A stretch of 64,000 nt of DNA from Acidobacteriota bacterium (GTDB taxonomy: Bacteria > Acidobacteriota > Holophagae > Holophagales > Holophagaceae): the NCBI GenBank assembly GCA_016192145.1, contig JACPUT010000006.1, positions 124,001-188,000 of the forward strand, in the 5' to 3' direction. Below are positions 1 through 11,888 of this stretch, piece after piece. A program made the translations under genes and the position numbers. The notes beneath the pieces are model-generated. The model was not told the origin of the DNA, did no database searches, and saw only the letters and a program-made list of their open reading frames with translations. Within the stretch, counting starts at the first letter, position 1. The number at the start of each line of letters is the position of its first letter.

Positions 1-1173
1 AAAGACCACGGGCACGAGCAGGGTTCCGTGGAAGGCCCCCGTGAGGGCGGTGGCGCCGATCACCGTCATGAGGCCTCCGTACCCCGGCAGGAGCCAGGCG
101 TCGAAGGCGGCGCCGAGGGCCGCCCCCAGAGCGGCACAGGGCAGCCAGGTTCCCCCCACGCCACCACAGGCCAGCGTCAACGCGGTGGCCACCAGCTTGA
201 GGGCCAGGAAGAGCAGGGCCAGCTTCAGATTCGGGGGCAGGGCCAACAGGTGATTGATGAGTTCCACCCCCCCGCCGAGGGTGATGGGCAGATCGTGGAA
301 CTGCAGGTGGCCGGGCAAGAGGAGCGCGCAGAGTCCCAGGGCGCCGATGACTCCGCGCCATTGAAGCGGTATGGGAGCGAGGGCCCGCCGCATCCAGGCC
401 TGCAGGGCGCTGAACAGGCTGGACGTGAGGCCACAGGCGAGGCCCAGAGGCAGGGCGTAGAGGATCTCCGTCCACCGTAGGCCGTAGGGCCGGGTCATCT
501 GGAGGAGGGGCCCGTGGCCCATGAGCGCGGCGAAGGCGAGGTACCCCCCGGCCGCCGCAACGAGGGGGCCGATGAGGTGCTCCGTGCGGAGGTTTCCGTC
601 ATGTTCCGCCGCGAAGAGGGCCCCGGAGAGGGGTGCGCGGAATACGGCGGCGAGGGCCCCTGCCGCGCCGCTGGTCACCATGGTGCGCGCGGAGGTGAGG
701 AAGCGCCGGATGGGGCGGAAGGTAACGGAAAGGGCGGCGGTGGCTCGGTGCAGCTGTAGGCCCAAGGCGGCGCCCATCCACTTGCCCGGGCCTTCCAGCC
801 CGCTGGACCCTCCGAGCCCCACGGTGGCGGCGCAGGCTGCGGCCTTGATGAGAGAGGCGCGGAAGGGGAAGGCCACGTAGGGATCCGCGTGGCCCATGTG
901 GACGTCCTCGGCCAGGCTCACTTCACCCACCCTACTGCGGGAGAGCAGGTTGGTGGCCAGGAACAGGCCCACCAGGGGGAGAAGGAGGATCAGGTGGCTC
1001 GGGGCCAAGTGGTGGACGAGGGCTTCCGCGAGGTGCTGGAAGCCGCGGATGGTCCAGGCCATGATCCACCCGGCAAGCACGCCAAGGGGGAACACGAGCA
1101 GGAGCAGGCGCCGCGTGTGGGAGAGGAGGCGCAGGTTGCGGCTCCGGGTGAGGAACAATGGTTTGATCGCCAC
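1..1173 (-). CDS. ClC-family chloride channel/transporter (C-terminus beyond window)
   Basis: The minus-strand frame is open from a GTG at 1173 (alternative GTG at 1179) through position 1, so the 3' end is outside the window. The translated part is about 391 residues and mostly hydrophobic, with repeated long membrane helices. Two ClC selectivity-filter motifs are visible: GSSGLEGP near residues 122-129 (family pattern GKEGP) and GGVGGTWLP later (family pattern GxFxP). The first family motif, GSGIP, is degenerate. Members move chloride, often as Cl-/H+ exchangers, in the inner membrane. It is divergent from a MarR regulator, with only about 45 bp and a palindrome between them, so that regulator may control it. 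The family assignment is firm; ion selectivity is unknown. Confidence 0.85.
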   Translation of the reverse strand, partial: MAIKPLFLTRSRNLRLLSHTRRLLLLVFPLGVLAGWIMAWTIRGFQHLAEALVHHLAPSHLILLLPLVGLFLATNLLSRSRVGEVSLAEDVHMGHADPYVAFPFRASLIKAAACAATVGLGGSSGLEGPGKWMGAALGLQLHRATAALSVTFRPIRRFLTSARTMVTSGAAGALAAVFRAPLSGALFAAEHDGNLRTEHLIGPLVAAAGGYLAFAALMGHGPLLQMTRPYGLRWTEILYALPLGLACGLTSSLFSALQAWMRRALAPIPLQWRGVIGALGLCALLLPGHLQFHDLPITLGGGVELINHLLALPPNLKLALLFLALKLVATALTLACGGVGGTWLPCAALGAALGAAFDAWLLPGYGGLMTVIGATALTGAFHGTLLVPVVF

Positions 1174-1210
1174 GGCCACGGTATTCCTTCCTGGGATCCA
1201 TTGTGGCAGA

Positions 1211-1230
1211 TTGATTGGCATGCCAATTAA
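1211..1230. promoter_or_regulatory. Palindromic operator candidate between clc and marR genes
   Basis: A perfect 14-bp palindrome (ATTGGCATGCCAAT, 1214-1227) sits in a 20-bp near-palindrome with one mismatch pair. It lies between divergent genes, and its centre contains the first possible ATG of the MarR gene. MarR proteins are dimers that bind such palindromes, usually in their own promoters, so autoregulation and control of the channel gene are plausible. Confidence 0.55.
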
Positions 1231-1711
1231 AAGGACCTTCGACTCCGCGAAGCCCGACCTCGTCGAGGCTTCCATGAATCATTTGCGACGCATCGTCCAG
1301 GCCCTTGAACTGTATTCGAAGGAAGTGGAGGCCAATTTTGGCCTCACGGGCCCTCAGCTGTGGGCCCTGTGGGAGCTGGGTCAGGGTGGGCCCATGGCGC
1401 TGAAGGAACTGGCGGCTCGAATGCACCTGCACCCGAGCACGGTGGTGGGAGTGGTGGATCGTCTATCGGCCAAGAACCTCGTCGTGCGGGCCGAGGATCC
1501 GCTGGATCGCCGCCGGGTGCGCGTGAGCCTCACGGCGAAAGGCAAGACGACCCTTCGCAAGGCACCGCACCCAGCCCAAGGCAGGCTCGTTCACGGCCTG
1601 AGATCCATGTCTTCGCGTCAATTGAGTTCCCTGCACAGGTCTCTTGGGAGGTTGGTGCAAATCATGGAGGCAGATGATTTGGAAGCTCGCTTCTTCTTCT
1701 CTCCCGAGTAG
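1220..1711 (+). CDS. MarR-family transcriptional regulator
   Basis: A 163-residue protein with the MarR winged-helix layout. There is an N-terminal dimerisation helix, a helix-turn-helix around MALKELAARMHLHPSTVVGV, the wing motif DRRRVRVSLTAKG, and C-terminal helices that return to the dimer interface. MarR proteins are usually repressors released by small phenolic or oxidising ligands. The ATG at 1220 lies inside a palindrome and lacks a clear ribosome-binding site. An in-frame ATG at 1274 has GAGG five bases upstream and may be the true start, giving 145 residues. The divergent ClC gene is the likely partner target. Confidence 0.85.
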   Translation: MPIKRTFDSAKPDLVEASMNHLRRIVQALELYSKEVEANFGLTGPQLWALWELGQGGPMALKELAARMHLHPSTVVGVVDRLSAKNLVVRAEDPLDRRRVRVSLTAKGKTTLRKAPHPAQGRLVHGLRSMSSRQLSSLHRSLGRLVQIMEADDLEARFFFSPE

Positions 1712-1851
1712 CTCCACCGACCTGGGATTCGATGCCGCCCGACCCGGGCGACCGACCGTTCGAGGGGGCGAATGAACGCTTGCCCTGGGCCAGGGTTGTT
1801 CGGTGAGGGGAGGGGCGGACCCTGGGTTCGGAACAACCAGCGAGGGATCCG

Positions 1852-2520
1852 ATGACGACCAGCATCCATCCTCTCGGAGGAGCACTTGTCCTTGAGAATG
1901 TCGGCACCTTGGTGCGTGTCCGGCAGTTACGGAGTGAAGACCTCCCCCGGATTCCGGGCCTCATGCGCCGGGTCTACGCCCCTCCCCAGTACGGCCCGGA
2001 GGCCGTGTGGTCCGAGCACAGCCTGTCCCGGCACCTGGAGATCTATCCCCAGGGGCAATTCGTGGCGGTGACTTCCGAAGGGCGTCTCGCGGGCACGGCC
2101 ACGGGCATGCGGGTGTCTCTCACCAGGGCTTTGGGGCCCCACACCTGGCATGGGATCACCGCCCGGGGCACGCTGGAATCCCATGACCCGCAAGGGAAGG
2201 CCTTCTATGGCGTGAACATCGCGGTGGATCCGGAACTCCAGGGCCTGGGGATCGGCCGCCTGCTCTACCGCGCGCGTTTGCGCGTGGGCCAGGAGGAGGG
2301 CTGCCTGGCCTTCGTGGCGGGCGCCCGGCTGGCGGGTTACCACCGGCACCGCGCCATGGCTCCCGAGGAATATCTGGGGGAAGTGTGCGCCGGCCGGATC
2401 TACGATCCCACCCTCAGCAAACAGTTGGCCCTGGGCTTCATCGTGCGGGGCCTCCTGAGGGACTATGCCCCCGATCCGCAGACGGGAGGCCACGCCGCCC
2501 TCATCTATCGCGCCTTGTGA
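1852..2520 (+). CDS. GNAT-family N-acetyltransferase (first of tandem pair)
   Basis: A 222-residue GNAT acetyltransferase. The acetyl-CoA pyrophosphate-binding loop is QGLGIGR (residues 130-136), preceded by the VNIAVDPEL strand typical of motif A. Its substrate is unknown. The next gene is a paralogue: both share the pattern FPPxRFG/YAPPQYG, EGQxVA near residue 68-82, H-T-R/W-H, and a late LGF-V-LLRDY segment. Both precede a nitrilase-family hydrolase. In some bacteria, such as Bacillus YhcX, a GNAT domain is fused to a nitrilase domain, so these genes look like the unfused version with the acetyltransferase duplicated. The start follows a GAGGG. Confidence 0.85.
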   Translation: MTTSIHPLGGALVLENVGTLVRVRQLRSEDLPRIPGLMRRVYAPPQYGPEAVWSEHSLSRHLEIYPQGQFVAVTSEGRLAGTATGMRVSLTRALGPHTWHGITARGTLESHDPQGKAFYGVNIAVDPELQGLGIGRLLYRARLRVGQEEGCLAFVAGARLAGYHRHRAMAPEEYLGEVCAGRIYDPTLSKQLALGFIVRGLLRDYAPDPQTGGHAALIYRAL

Positions 2521-2528
2521 GGGATCCC

Positions 2529-3236
2529 ATGCGAACGACGAATTTGGAACGGCATGATCCCTCCCCCAGGGAGTGGCGGCGGCGCGCCGAGGATATCGAG
2601 GCCCCCCGACCCCGATCCGAACTGCCCGTGCGCGTCCGGTTCAGGGCCCAGCGGGATGCGGAGCCCTTGATGGACCTGGCCTCGCGGGTCTTCCCGCCGG
2701 CCAGGTTCGGCAAGGGCTTCCTGGGAAGCGAGGAGATCCTGCGGCGCCACCTGGCCTGGTTTCCCGAGGGGCAGTGGGTGGCGGAGCGCGCCGATGGCCG
2801 CCTGGTGGGCGCCTCCATGTGCCTTCGCGTGGACCTGGGGGAGGCCCTGGCTCCCCACACCCGGCACCAGCTCATGGAGAGTTGCTTCCATGATGGGGAG
2901 CAGCCTTGGGGCAATGCGCTCTATGGGGTCGGGCTCATGGTTGAACCCGCGTATCAGGGGAAAGGGATCGGCCGGTTCCTCGTGCAAGTCCAGGTGGAGA
3001 TGGGTCGGGTGTTGGGCTGCCGCGCATTCCTCTGGGGCGCCCGGATGGCGGGGTTGCACAAGCAGGAGAACCTCACGGCCCAGGCCTACCTGGATCGGGT
3101 GCGCCTGGGGCTCACCTGGGATCCCTCGCTGGGGCCCATGCTGGCCATGGGGTTCCAGGTGCTGGGTTTGCTGGAACGGTACACGGTGGATCCCGATGCG
3201 TTGGGGTACGGGACCCTGCTCCATCGGACGCTCTGA
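2529..3236 (+). CDS. GNAT-family N-acetyltransferase (second of tandem pair)
   Basis: A 235-residue paralogue of the preceding gene, 8 bp downstream of its stop. The acetyl-CoA loop QGKGIG is at residues 143-148, after the VGLMVEPAY strand. An N-terminal extension of about 35 charged residues has no equivalent in the first copy. The ATG at 2529 is chosen because the frame upstream overlaps the first gene. The stop is 3 bp before the nitrilase-family gene, so all three genes almost certainly form one transcript. The substrate is not known. Confidence 0.85.
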   Translation: MRTTNLERHDPSPREWRRRAEDIEAPRPRSELPVRVRFRAQRDAEPLMDLASRVFPPARFGKGFLGSEEILRRHLAWFPEGQWVAERADGRLVGASMCLRVDLGEALAPHTRHQLMESCFHDGEQPWGNALYGVGLMVEPAYQGKGIGRFLVQVQVEMGRVLGCRAFLWGARMAGLHKQENLTAQAYLDRVRLGLTWDPSLGPMLAMGFQVLGLLERYTVDPDALGYGTLLHRTL

Positions 3237-3239
3237 GCC

Positions 3240-4187
3240 ATGCGATTCAAGGCGCCCAAGCCCGTCCTCTCGCGCCCCGTCCGGGTCTGCAGCATCCAGT
3301 ACGCGCTGCGCCCCGTGGCGGATTTCGACACCTTCGCCCGGCACGTCGAGACCTTCGTGGACGTGGGCGACGACTACGACGCCGACGTGGTCGTGTTTCC
3401 GGAACTGCTCACGGCGCAGCTCATCAGTACCCTGCCCAAGGGCATCACCCCCGGGGAGAGCATGCGCGAGGTCGCCGAGCGCTACACGGAGGACTACGAT
3501 CGCCTCTTCCGCGGGCTGTCGGCTTCCTACGACCGCATCATCCTCGGGGGCACCCACCCGCGATTCGTGGACGGGGACCTCATGAACGTGGCGGCCACCT
3601 TCGTGCCGGGCCACCCCCCGGTGCTCCAGCCCAAGCTGCACCTCACCCCCACGGAGCGGAAGGTCTGGAACTTCCGGCCGGGCCACGAGCTTCACGTGGT
3701 GGAAACGGACTTCGGGATCTTCGGGGTGACGATCTGCTACGACAACCAATTCCCCGAAGTCGCCCGCATCCTCGCCGAGCAGGGCGTCCAGCTCCTGCTC
3801 GTGCCTTACCTCACGGATGATCGCCGGGGCTGGGCGCGGGTCACCACCTGTTCCCGGGCCCGGGCCGTGGAGAACCAGATCTTCGTCGTCACCTCGGGCA
3901 TGGTGGGCAGCCTTCCGCACATCACGGATCTGACGGCTCAATACGCCCAGAGCGGGGTCTACACGCCCGCGGACTATGCGTTTCCGCAGGATGGCGTGGC
4001 GACGGAAGTCTCCGTGAACACGGAGATGGTGGCCGTGGCCGACCTGGATCTCGCCCTGCTGGATCAGGTTCGGCGGGATGGCACCGTGCTCAATCACCAG
4101 GATGCCGCGGAGGATGGACTCCACGTCCGCTTCGATGGCCGGGTGATCGTCCATCGCGTGCCGTGGGGATCCAAGAGCGAGGGCTGA
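3240..4187 (+). CDS. Carbon-nitrogen hydrolase (nitrilase superfamily)
   Basis: A 315-residue member of the nitrilase/amidase superfamily. The catalytic triad is complete: E55 in VVFPELL, K132 in QPKLHLTP and C166 in GVTICYDNQFPE. These enzymes hydrolyse amides or nitriles through a cysteine thioester. The KLHLTPTER context resembles the domain found fused to GNAT acetyltransferases (YhcX-type) rather than a true nitrilase. With the two upstream acetyltransferases this suggests an acyl-transfer/deamidation module on small amines or amino acids, but the substrate cannot be read from sequence. It is the last gene of the three-gene unit. Confidence 0.9.
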   Translation: MRFKAPKPVLSRPVRVCSIQYALRPVADFDTFARHVETFVDVGDDYDADVVVFPELLTAQLISTLPKGITPGESMREVAERYTEDYDRLFRGLSASYDRIILGGTHPRFVDGDLMNVAATFVPGHPPVLQPKLHLTPTERKVWNFRPGHELHVVETDFGIFGVTICYDNQFPEVARILAEQGVQLLLVPYLTDDRRGWARVTTCSRARAVENQIFVVTSGMVGSLPHITDLTAQYAQSGVYTPADYAFPQDGVATEVSVNTEMVAVADLDLALLDQVRRDGTVLNHQDAAEDGLHVRFDGRVIVHRVPWGSKSEG

Positions 4188-4212
4188 GGCGCACCGCCCG
4201 GGGGGCTCAACC

Positions 4213-4380
4213 CGGATCGTGCAGTTGGGTTTGCATGGAGTGGGCTATGGGCTATTGGCTCTAGGCTCTTGCAGGTTCCGGCCTTCCATTGGTCCGGCCA
4301 ATGGTGGATCGACCGGAATTGCCGTGCCCAGCTGGAGCCTAGAGCCGAGAGCCCAGAGCCAATCGCACGATCCGGGCTCA
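4213..4380. repeat. 168-bp inverted-repeat element, copy A
   Basis: An intergenic element with inverted ends CCCGGATCGTGC (4211-4222) and GCACGATCCGGG (4365-4376). Inside are arms built of degenerate heptamers: GGCTATG/GGCTATT/GGCTCTA on the left and GAGCCTA/GAGCCGA/GAGCCCA on the right. They can pair into a long stem. A same-length copy with most bases identical lies at 11208-11375. The right edge overlaps the TGA stop of mtnP. It contains no transposase. Confidence 0.85.
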
Positions 4381-5241
4381 ATACCCGTAGCGCTCCACCA
4401 GGAGCCCCAGCCTCTCCGCCGTGGCGGCGGGCACGTGGTCGGGCGGGGTCATCAGGGCGAACCGCAGGGCATTCCGGGCGGGGTCATCGGCGGGGGCGCC
4501 CCCCGCCAGATCCGCCACGACCGCCCGAAGCAGGGCCTGGGCCTTGCCCACGTTGGCGGCCATCACGGCCAGCACGTCGTGGGTCTCCACGGCCTCTTCA
4601 TCCTTCCAGGCGTCGAAGTCGGTGACGAGGGCGATGCAGGCCCACACCAGCTCGGCTTCGCGGGCGAGCTTGGCTTCCGTGGCCTGGGTCATGCCGATGA
4701 GATCGGCACCCCAGGATTGGTGGAGGCGGCTCTCGGCCCGGGTGGAGAACTGGGGGCCCTCCATGTTCACGTAAGTGCCCACCTCCGGCAGCTCCAGGCC
4801 CAGGCGGGCCGCGGCCGCGGATAGCTTCCCCCGCAGCCAGACCGAGGTCGGTTCCGCGAAGCCCACGTGGGCCACGAGGCCCTGGCCGAAGAAGGTGCTC
4901 TCCCGCCGGTGGGTCTTGTCCATGAATTGGGTGGGCAGGCAGAGGGCCCCCGGGTGCAGGTGGCCTTGCAGGCTGCCCACGGCGGAAACGGACAGCAGGA
5001 TCTCCACGCCGGCGGCCTTCATGGCCCAGACGTTGGCGCGGTAGTTCACTTCCGAGGGCGTGAAGCGGTGCCCCTCCCCGTGGCGGGGCAGGAAGGCCAC
5101 GGGCACGCCCTCCAGGGTGCCGAGCACCACGGGGCCGCTGGGATCGCCGAAAGGAGTTGGGATGCTCCGGCGCTCCGTCACCACCACGCCGGGCATGCCA
5201 TAGAGCCCGCTGCCGCCAAGGATGCCGATGGGTGCCGTCAT
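4378..5241 (-). CDS. mtnP: S-methyl-5'-thioadenosine phosphorylase
   Basis: A 287-residue purine-nucleoside-phosphorylase-family enzyme that cleaves methylthioadenosine with phosphate to adenine and 5-methylthioribose-1-phosphate, feeding methionine salvage. Visible motifs are the phosphate loop GGSGLYG near residue 9, PRHGEGH at 52-58, the sugar-binding MEGPQFSTRAES at 160-171, and the base-specificity segment TDFDAW at 207-212. The aspartates there (rather than Asn) mark the 6-aminopurine type. No other methionine-salvage genes are adjacent. The stop codon forms the edge of the repeat element. Confidence 0.93.
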   Translation of the reverse strand: MTAPIGILGGSGLYGMPGVVVTERRSIPTPFGDPSGPVVLGTLEGVPVAFLPRHGEGHRFTPSEVNYRANVWAMKAAGVEILLSVSAVGSLQGHLHPGALCLPTQFMDKTHRRESTFFGQGLVAHVGFAEPTSVWLRGKLSAAAARLGLELPEVGTYVNMEGPQFSTRAESRLHQSWGADLIGMTQATEAKLAREAELVWACIALVTDFDAWKDEEAVETHDVLAVMAANVGKAQALLRAVVADLAGGAPADDPARNALRFALMTPPDHVPAATAERLGLLVERYGY

Positions 5242-5253
5242 GAAGGACCTCGG

Positions 5254-5340
5254 AACGCGAAGAGCGCGAAGAAAGGCGCGAAGGGCGCGAATCCATTCTG
5301 GTTCATTCGCGGCCTTCGCTCCATTCGCGTTATTCGCGAT
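5254..5340. repeat. Hairpin element with GCGAA-type tandem arms
   Basis: Between mtnP and the DUF3187 gene. The left arm repeats units of the type GCGCGAAG four times; the right arm is the complementary TTCGCG-type series (5304-5340). The arms can pair around a short loop. The same unit type recurs at 17549-17643 and 61579-61639. Confidence 0.75.
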
Positions 5341-5343
5341 CCC

Positions 5344-6426
5344 CTAGAACCGCGTGGTGACGCCCACCGCGAAGGCCATGTCGGCCGTGTTCTCGTTGTG
5401 GGAGATGTTGTTCACGTAGCGGAAGGTGGCGAAGGTGCGGGGAGACCAGAACCAGTGCAGGCCCAGATCATGGGTGAAGGAGGGGCGGTGGAAAGTGGCG
5501 CCCTCGATGCGGCGCGCGAAGCCGCTGAGCACCTGGAGCTGAAGGTAGGGCTGCAGCACCTTCTTCGTCCGCCAGCGCAGGCCCAGGTGGCCGGCCAGCT
5601 CATCTCGGTAGCCGATCTGCCCGTAGGCGGGGCTGCCTGCGGCGCGGTGGGTGTAGGCGCCGCCAAAGGTCAGCTGATGCCCCCGGGCGAAATCCCACCA
5701 GCCGCTCAGGCCCACCTGCGTATCCCAGCCACTTTGGTAGACGTTGTAGGTGCGGGTGAGCGGGGGCTTCACGGAGGCCGTCAGGCTGAGGCCGCCCTGG
5801 GAACCCGAGAAGAGCTGATGCACGAGGCCCAACACGGGATCCTGGGGCTTCCGCTTGATGGGATCGTCGGAAAAAAAGGTCACCTGGCCCTGCGACATCA
5901 TGGCCACCACGAGCTGGTTGCGGGCCACGAGGTCCCGGCCCCACTGACGGAAGCCGAGGCCGGCATGGAAGCGCTCGATGGTGGAGTCCAGGGCGCCCCC
6001 CGTGTGGCTCACCCAGGCCCATTGGAGGAAGGCATCCGTTCGGGCTCCCAGGCCCGTGCGGACCTCCAGGGTGGTGCGGAGGATCTCCTCGTCGAACCAG
6101 AAGGCGAAGGGGAGCTGGGTGTAATCGCCGGCATGCTGGGTCCAGTAGGCGCGGGTGAGCTGGATGCGCCCCTGGAGATCGCGGGGGGGGCCGTTCTTGA
6201 TGGCGTCGCTGAACTCGAAGACGTTGCCGCGGGCGCTGTGGAGCGCCACCTGCCAGCGCCCGGTGCCCAGCGGCTTGGGGGACAGGGGTTGGTAGGTGAG
6301 GGGGACCAGTTGCAGCGGGAAGAGCTCCCGGGTGGGGGCCACGCCGGGGTCGAGTTCCGGGGCCTCCTGGGCGCGGAGGGACAAACCGAGGGCGAGCATG
6401 GGGATGAACCGTAGGCCGGGGTGCAT
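5344..6426 (-). CDS. DUF3187-type outer-membrane protein
   Basis: A 360-residue protein with a signal peptide ending near LSLRAQ (residues 12-20). The body has alternating hydrophobic and polar strands and ends in an aromatic (VTTRF), as expected for an outer-membrane beta-barrel. The spacing of conserved stretches (GRWQVALHSARGN, the NVYQSGWDTQVG region) matches what I recognise as DUF3187, a barrel family of unknown function. A hairpin element separates it from mtnP downstream. The location is well supported by sequence; the family name is moderately supported and the function is unknown. Confidence 0.75.
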   Translation of the reverse strand: MHPGLRFIPMLALGLSLRAQEAPELDPGVAPTRELFPLQLVPLTYQPLSPKPLGTGRWQVALHSARGNVFEFSDAIKNGPPRDLQGRIQLTRAYWTQHAGDYTQLPFAFWFDEEILRTTLEVRTGLGARTDAFLQWAWVSHTGGALDSTIERFHAGLGFRQWGRDLVARNQLVVAMMSQGQVTFFSDDPIKRKPQDPVLGLVHQLFSGSQGGLSLTASVKPPLTRTYNVYQSGWDTQVGLSGWWDFARGHQLTFGGAYTHRAAGSPAYGQIGYRDELAGHLGLRWRTKKVLQPYLQLQVLSGFARRIEGATFHRPSFTHDLGLHWFWSPRTFATFRYVNNISHNENTADMAFAVGVTTRF

Positions 6427-6446
6427 CCCGATAGTTTAGAGGGAGC

Positions 6447-10490
<4,044 letters not shown>

Positions 10491-10512
10491 TGATTGATTC
10501 TACGGCTGGAAC

Positions 10513-11376
10513 CTAGGGGGAAGCCCCCGCGCCCGAACGATTCCGCAGATCGAGGCCCCACACATCCTGCACCCTGGTGATTTCCCCCGGGGTGAGATCC
10601 AGGGCCGCGGCGAATCCAGGGCCATCCAGGACGACGGAGTGGTATTCGCCTTCTTCACCGCAGGCGTCGCAGCCGTGGGCCTCGATGGCCCCCACGAGGG
10701 CCGCGTCGAGGGTGCGCCCCAGGAACGCCATGGGGAGCCGCCCCTCCCGCACGGCCACGAGGCAGGCCTTGAAGCCCTCGCGGAGCAACTCATCCACGAG
10801 CTTCCGGCGGGGCTCCAGCCAGAGGGGCAGGAGGGGGGTGAGACCCGCGGCGGCGCAGACCTTCTCCTCCCACTCCCGGTGGGGCTGGAGATCGATGTCG
10901 CCGAAGACGGCGGCCTCCGCGCCCAGGGCCTTGGCCTCCCCCAGCTTCTGGATGAAGACGGCCTCGTAGCCCTCCCAGGTGGCGTGGCCCTGGATCAGGG
11001 GCAGCCCCAGGGCTCTCGCCTGTTCGGCGAGGATCTCCGGGCGCAGGCCGTGGCTCCGGCTGCGCGCCCCGTCCTCCTTGAACATGGTCAGCAGGGCCAC
11101 GGGTCGCAGATCCGCCTTCACGGCGCGGTGGAAGGCGAGGGCGCTGTCCTTGCCGCCGCTCCAGGAGCAGATGAAGGGGGTGCCGGGAGCTGGGGTCGGA
11201 CTCGACTCGGATCGTGCAGTTGGGTTTGTATGGAGTGGGCTTTGGGCTTTCGGCTCTAGGCTCTTGCCGATTCCGGTTTTGCATTGGCCCGTCCGATGGT
11301 GAATTGAACGGAAAGGTCGTGCCCAGCTAGAGGCTAGAGCCGAAAGCCCAGAGCCAATCGCACGATCAGGGCTCAT
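10513..11376 (-). CDS. Dph6-like PP-loop ATPase (diphthine-ammonia ligase family), N-terminus altered by repeat
   Basis: The conserved part begins near 11178 with FICSWSGGKDSALAF, the SGGKDS PP-loop that activates a substrate by adenylation. Later motifs include the GDIDLQPHREWEEKVC segment and CGEEGEYHS, typical of the diphthine-ammonia ligase family (COG2102). Bacteria lack diphthamide, so the substrate is unknown. No ATG, GTG or TTG lies just before the PP-loop. The only start in frame is the ATG at 11376, which overlaps the cobU stop as ATGA and would translate through the 168-bp repeat, adding about 66 residues. Either the repeat created a new N-terminus or the gene is damaged. It is the last gene of the B12 operon. 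Confidence 0.75.
   Translation of the reverse strand: MSPDRAIGSGLSALASSWARPFRSIHHRTGQCKTGIGKSLEPKAQSPLHTNPTARSESSPTPAPGTPFICSWSGGKDSALAFHRAVKADLRPVALLTMFKEDGARSRSHGLRPEILAEQARALGLPLIQGHATWEGYEAVFIQKLGEAKALGAEAAVFGDIDLQPHREWEEKVCAAAGLTPLLPLWLEPRRKLVDELLREGFKACLVAVREGRLPMAFLGRTLDAALVGAIEAHGCDACGEEGEYHSVVLDGPGFAAALDLTPGEITRVQDVWGLDLRNRSGAGASP
11208..11375. repeat. 168-bp inverted-repeat element, copy B
   Basis: The second copy of the element at 4213-4380, same orientation and same length. The left end CGGATCGTGCAGTTGGGTTT is identical; the right end differs by a base (GATCAGGG against GATCCGGG). The heptameric arms are conserved (GGCTCTA and GAGCCGA types). Its right edge overlaps the TGA of cobU. 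On the minus strand it is an open frame continuing into the Dph6-like gene. Confidence 0.85.
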
Positions 11377-11888
11377 TTCAACCTCACCGCGCAGCCGGCC
11401 ACCATCAGGAACGCCTCTTCCGAAGCCGCGGCCGTGGCCTGTCCCAGCCAGCCCGCGAGGTCGCGCCAACGCCGCAGCACGGGGCTCTCGGGCACGGGGC
11501 TCCAGCCTACCTCGTTGCCGACGATCACCACGGGGTACGGCGCCTCCCGCAGGGCGGCGAGGATGGCCTGCCATTCGGCGAGGATCGCGGTGTCCTGCCA
11601 ATCCAGGCGCGCCGAGAGCCAGAGGGTCTGGCAGTCGAAGAGGAGGCCCGAGGGCGGGGGATTCACTTTGGCGAGGGCGCCGACCACGTCCTCCGGGGCC
11701 TCCAGGGTGCGCCAGGCCGGGCGCTCGGCGCGGTGCCGGGCCACGCGCGCCAGCATTTCCGGATCGGCGCCCTGGGGGTTGAAGGTGGCGAGCACGACGA
11801 CGCGATCCCCGAAGGTGGCGGCCAGCTCCACGGCGCGTCGGCTCTTGCCGCTGCGCACGGGGCCCGTGAGGTAGGTGATCCGCCCCAT
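11373..11888 (-). CDS. cobU: Adenosylcobinamide kinase / adenosylcobinamide-phosphate guanylyltransferase
   Basis: A 171-residue CobU/CobP. It phosphorylates adenosylcobinamide and transfers GMP to give adenosylcobinamide-GDP, the step before joining to the lower ligand. Visible are the P-loop LTGPVRSGKSRRA (residues 7-19), the DCQTLWLSARL segment, and VGNEVGWSPVPES followed by RRWRDLAGWLGQ, the guanylylation region. The start overlaps the cobO stop by one base (TGATG), so translation is coupled. The stop overlaps the next start and coincides with the edge of the repeat element. Confidence 0.92.
   Translation of the reverse strand: MGRITYLTGPVRSGKSRRAVELAATFGDRVVVLATFNPQGADPEMLARVARHRAERPAWRTLEAPEDVVGALAKVNPPPSGLLFDCQTLWLSARLDWQDTAILAEWQAILAALREAPYPVVIVGNEVGWSPVPESPVLRRWRDLAGWLGQATAAASEEAFLMVAGCAVRLK

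Noticed and set aside
896-1219. Long N-terminal extension of the MarR frame
   Set aside because: It is antisense to the ClC gene, Arg/Ser-rich, and unlike MarR proteins.
4094-4381. A 95-codon minus-strand frame across repeat copy A
   Set aside because: It would begin at a TTG overlapping the mtnP stop and run antisense into the hydrolase gene; similarity to copy B reflects the DNA repeat only.
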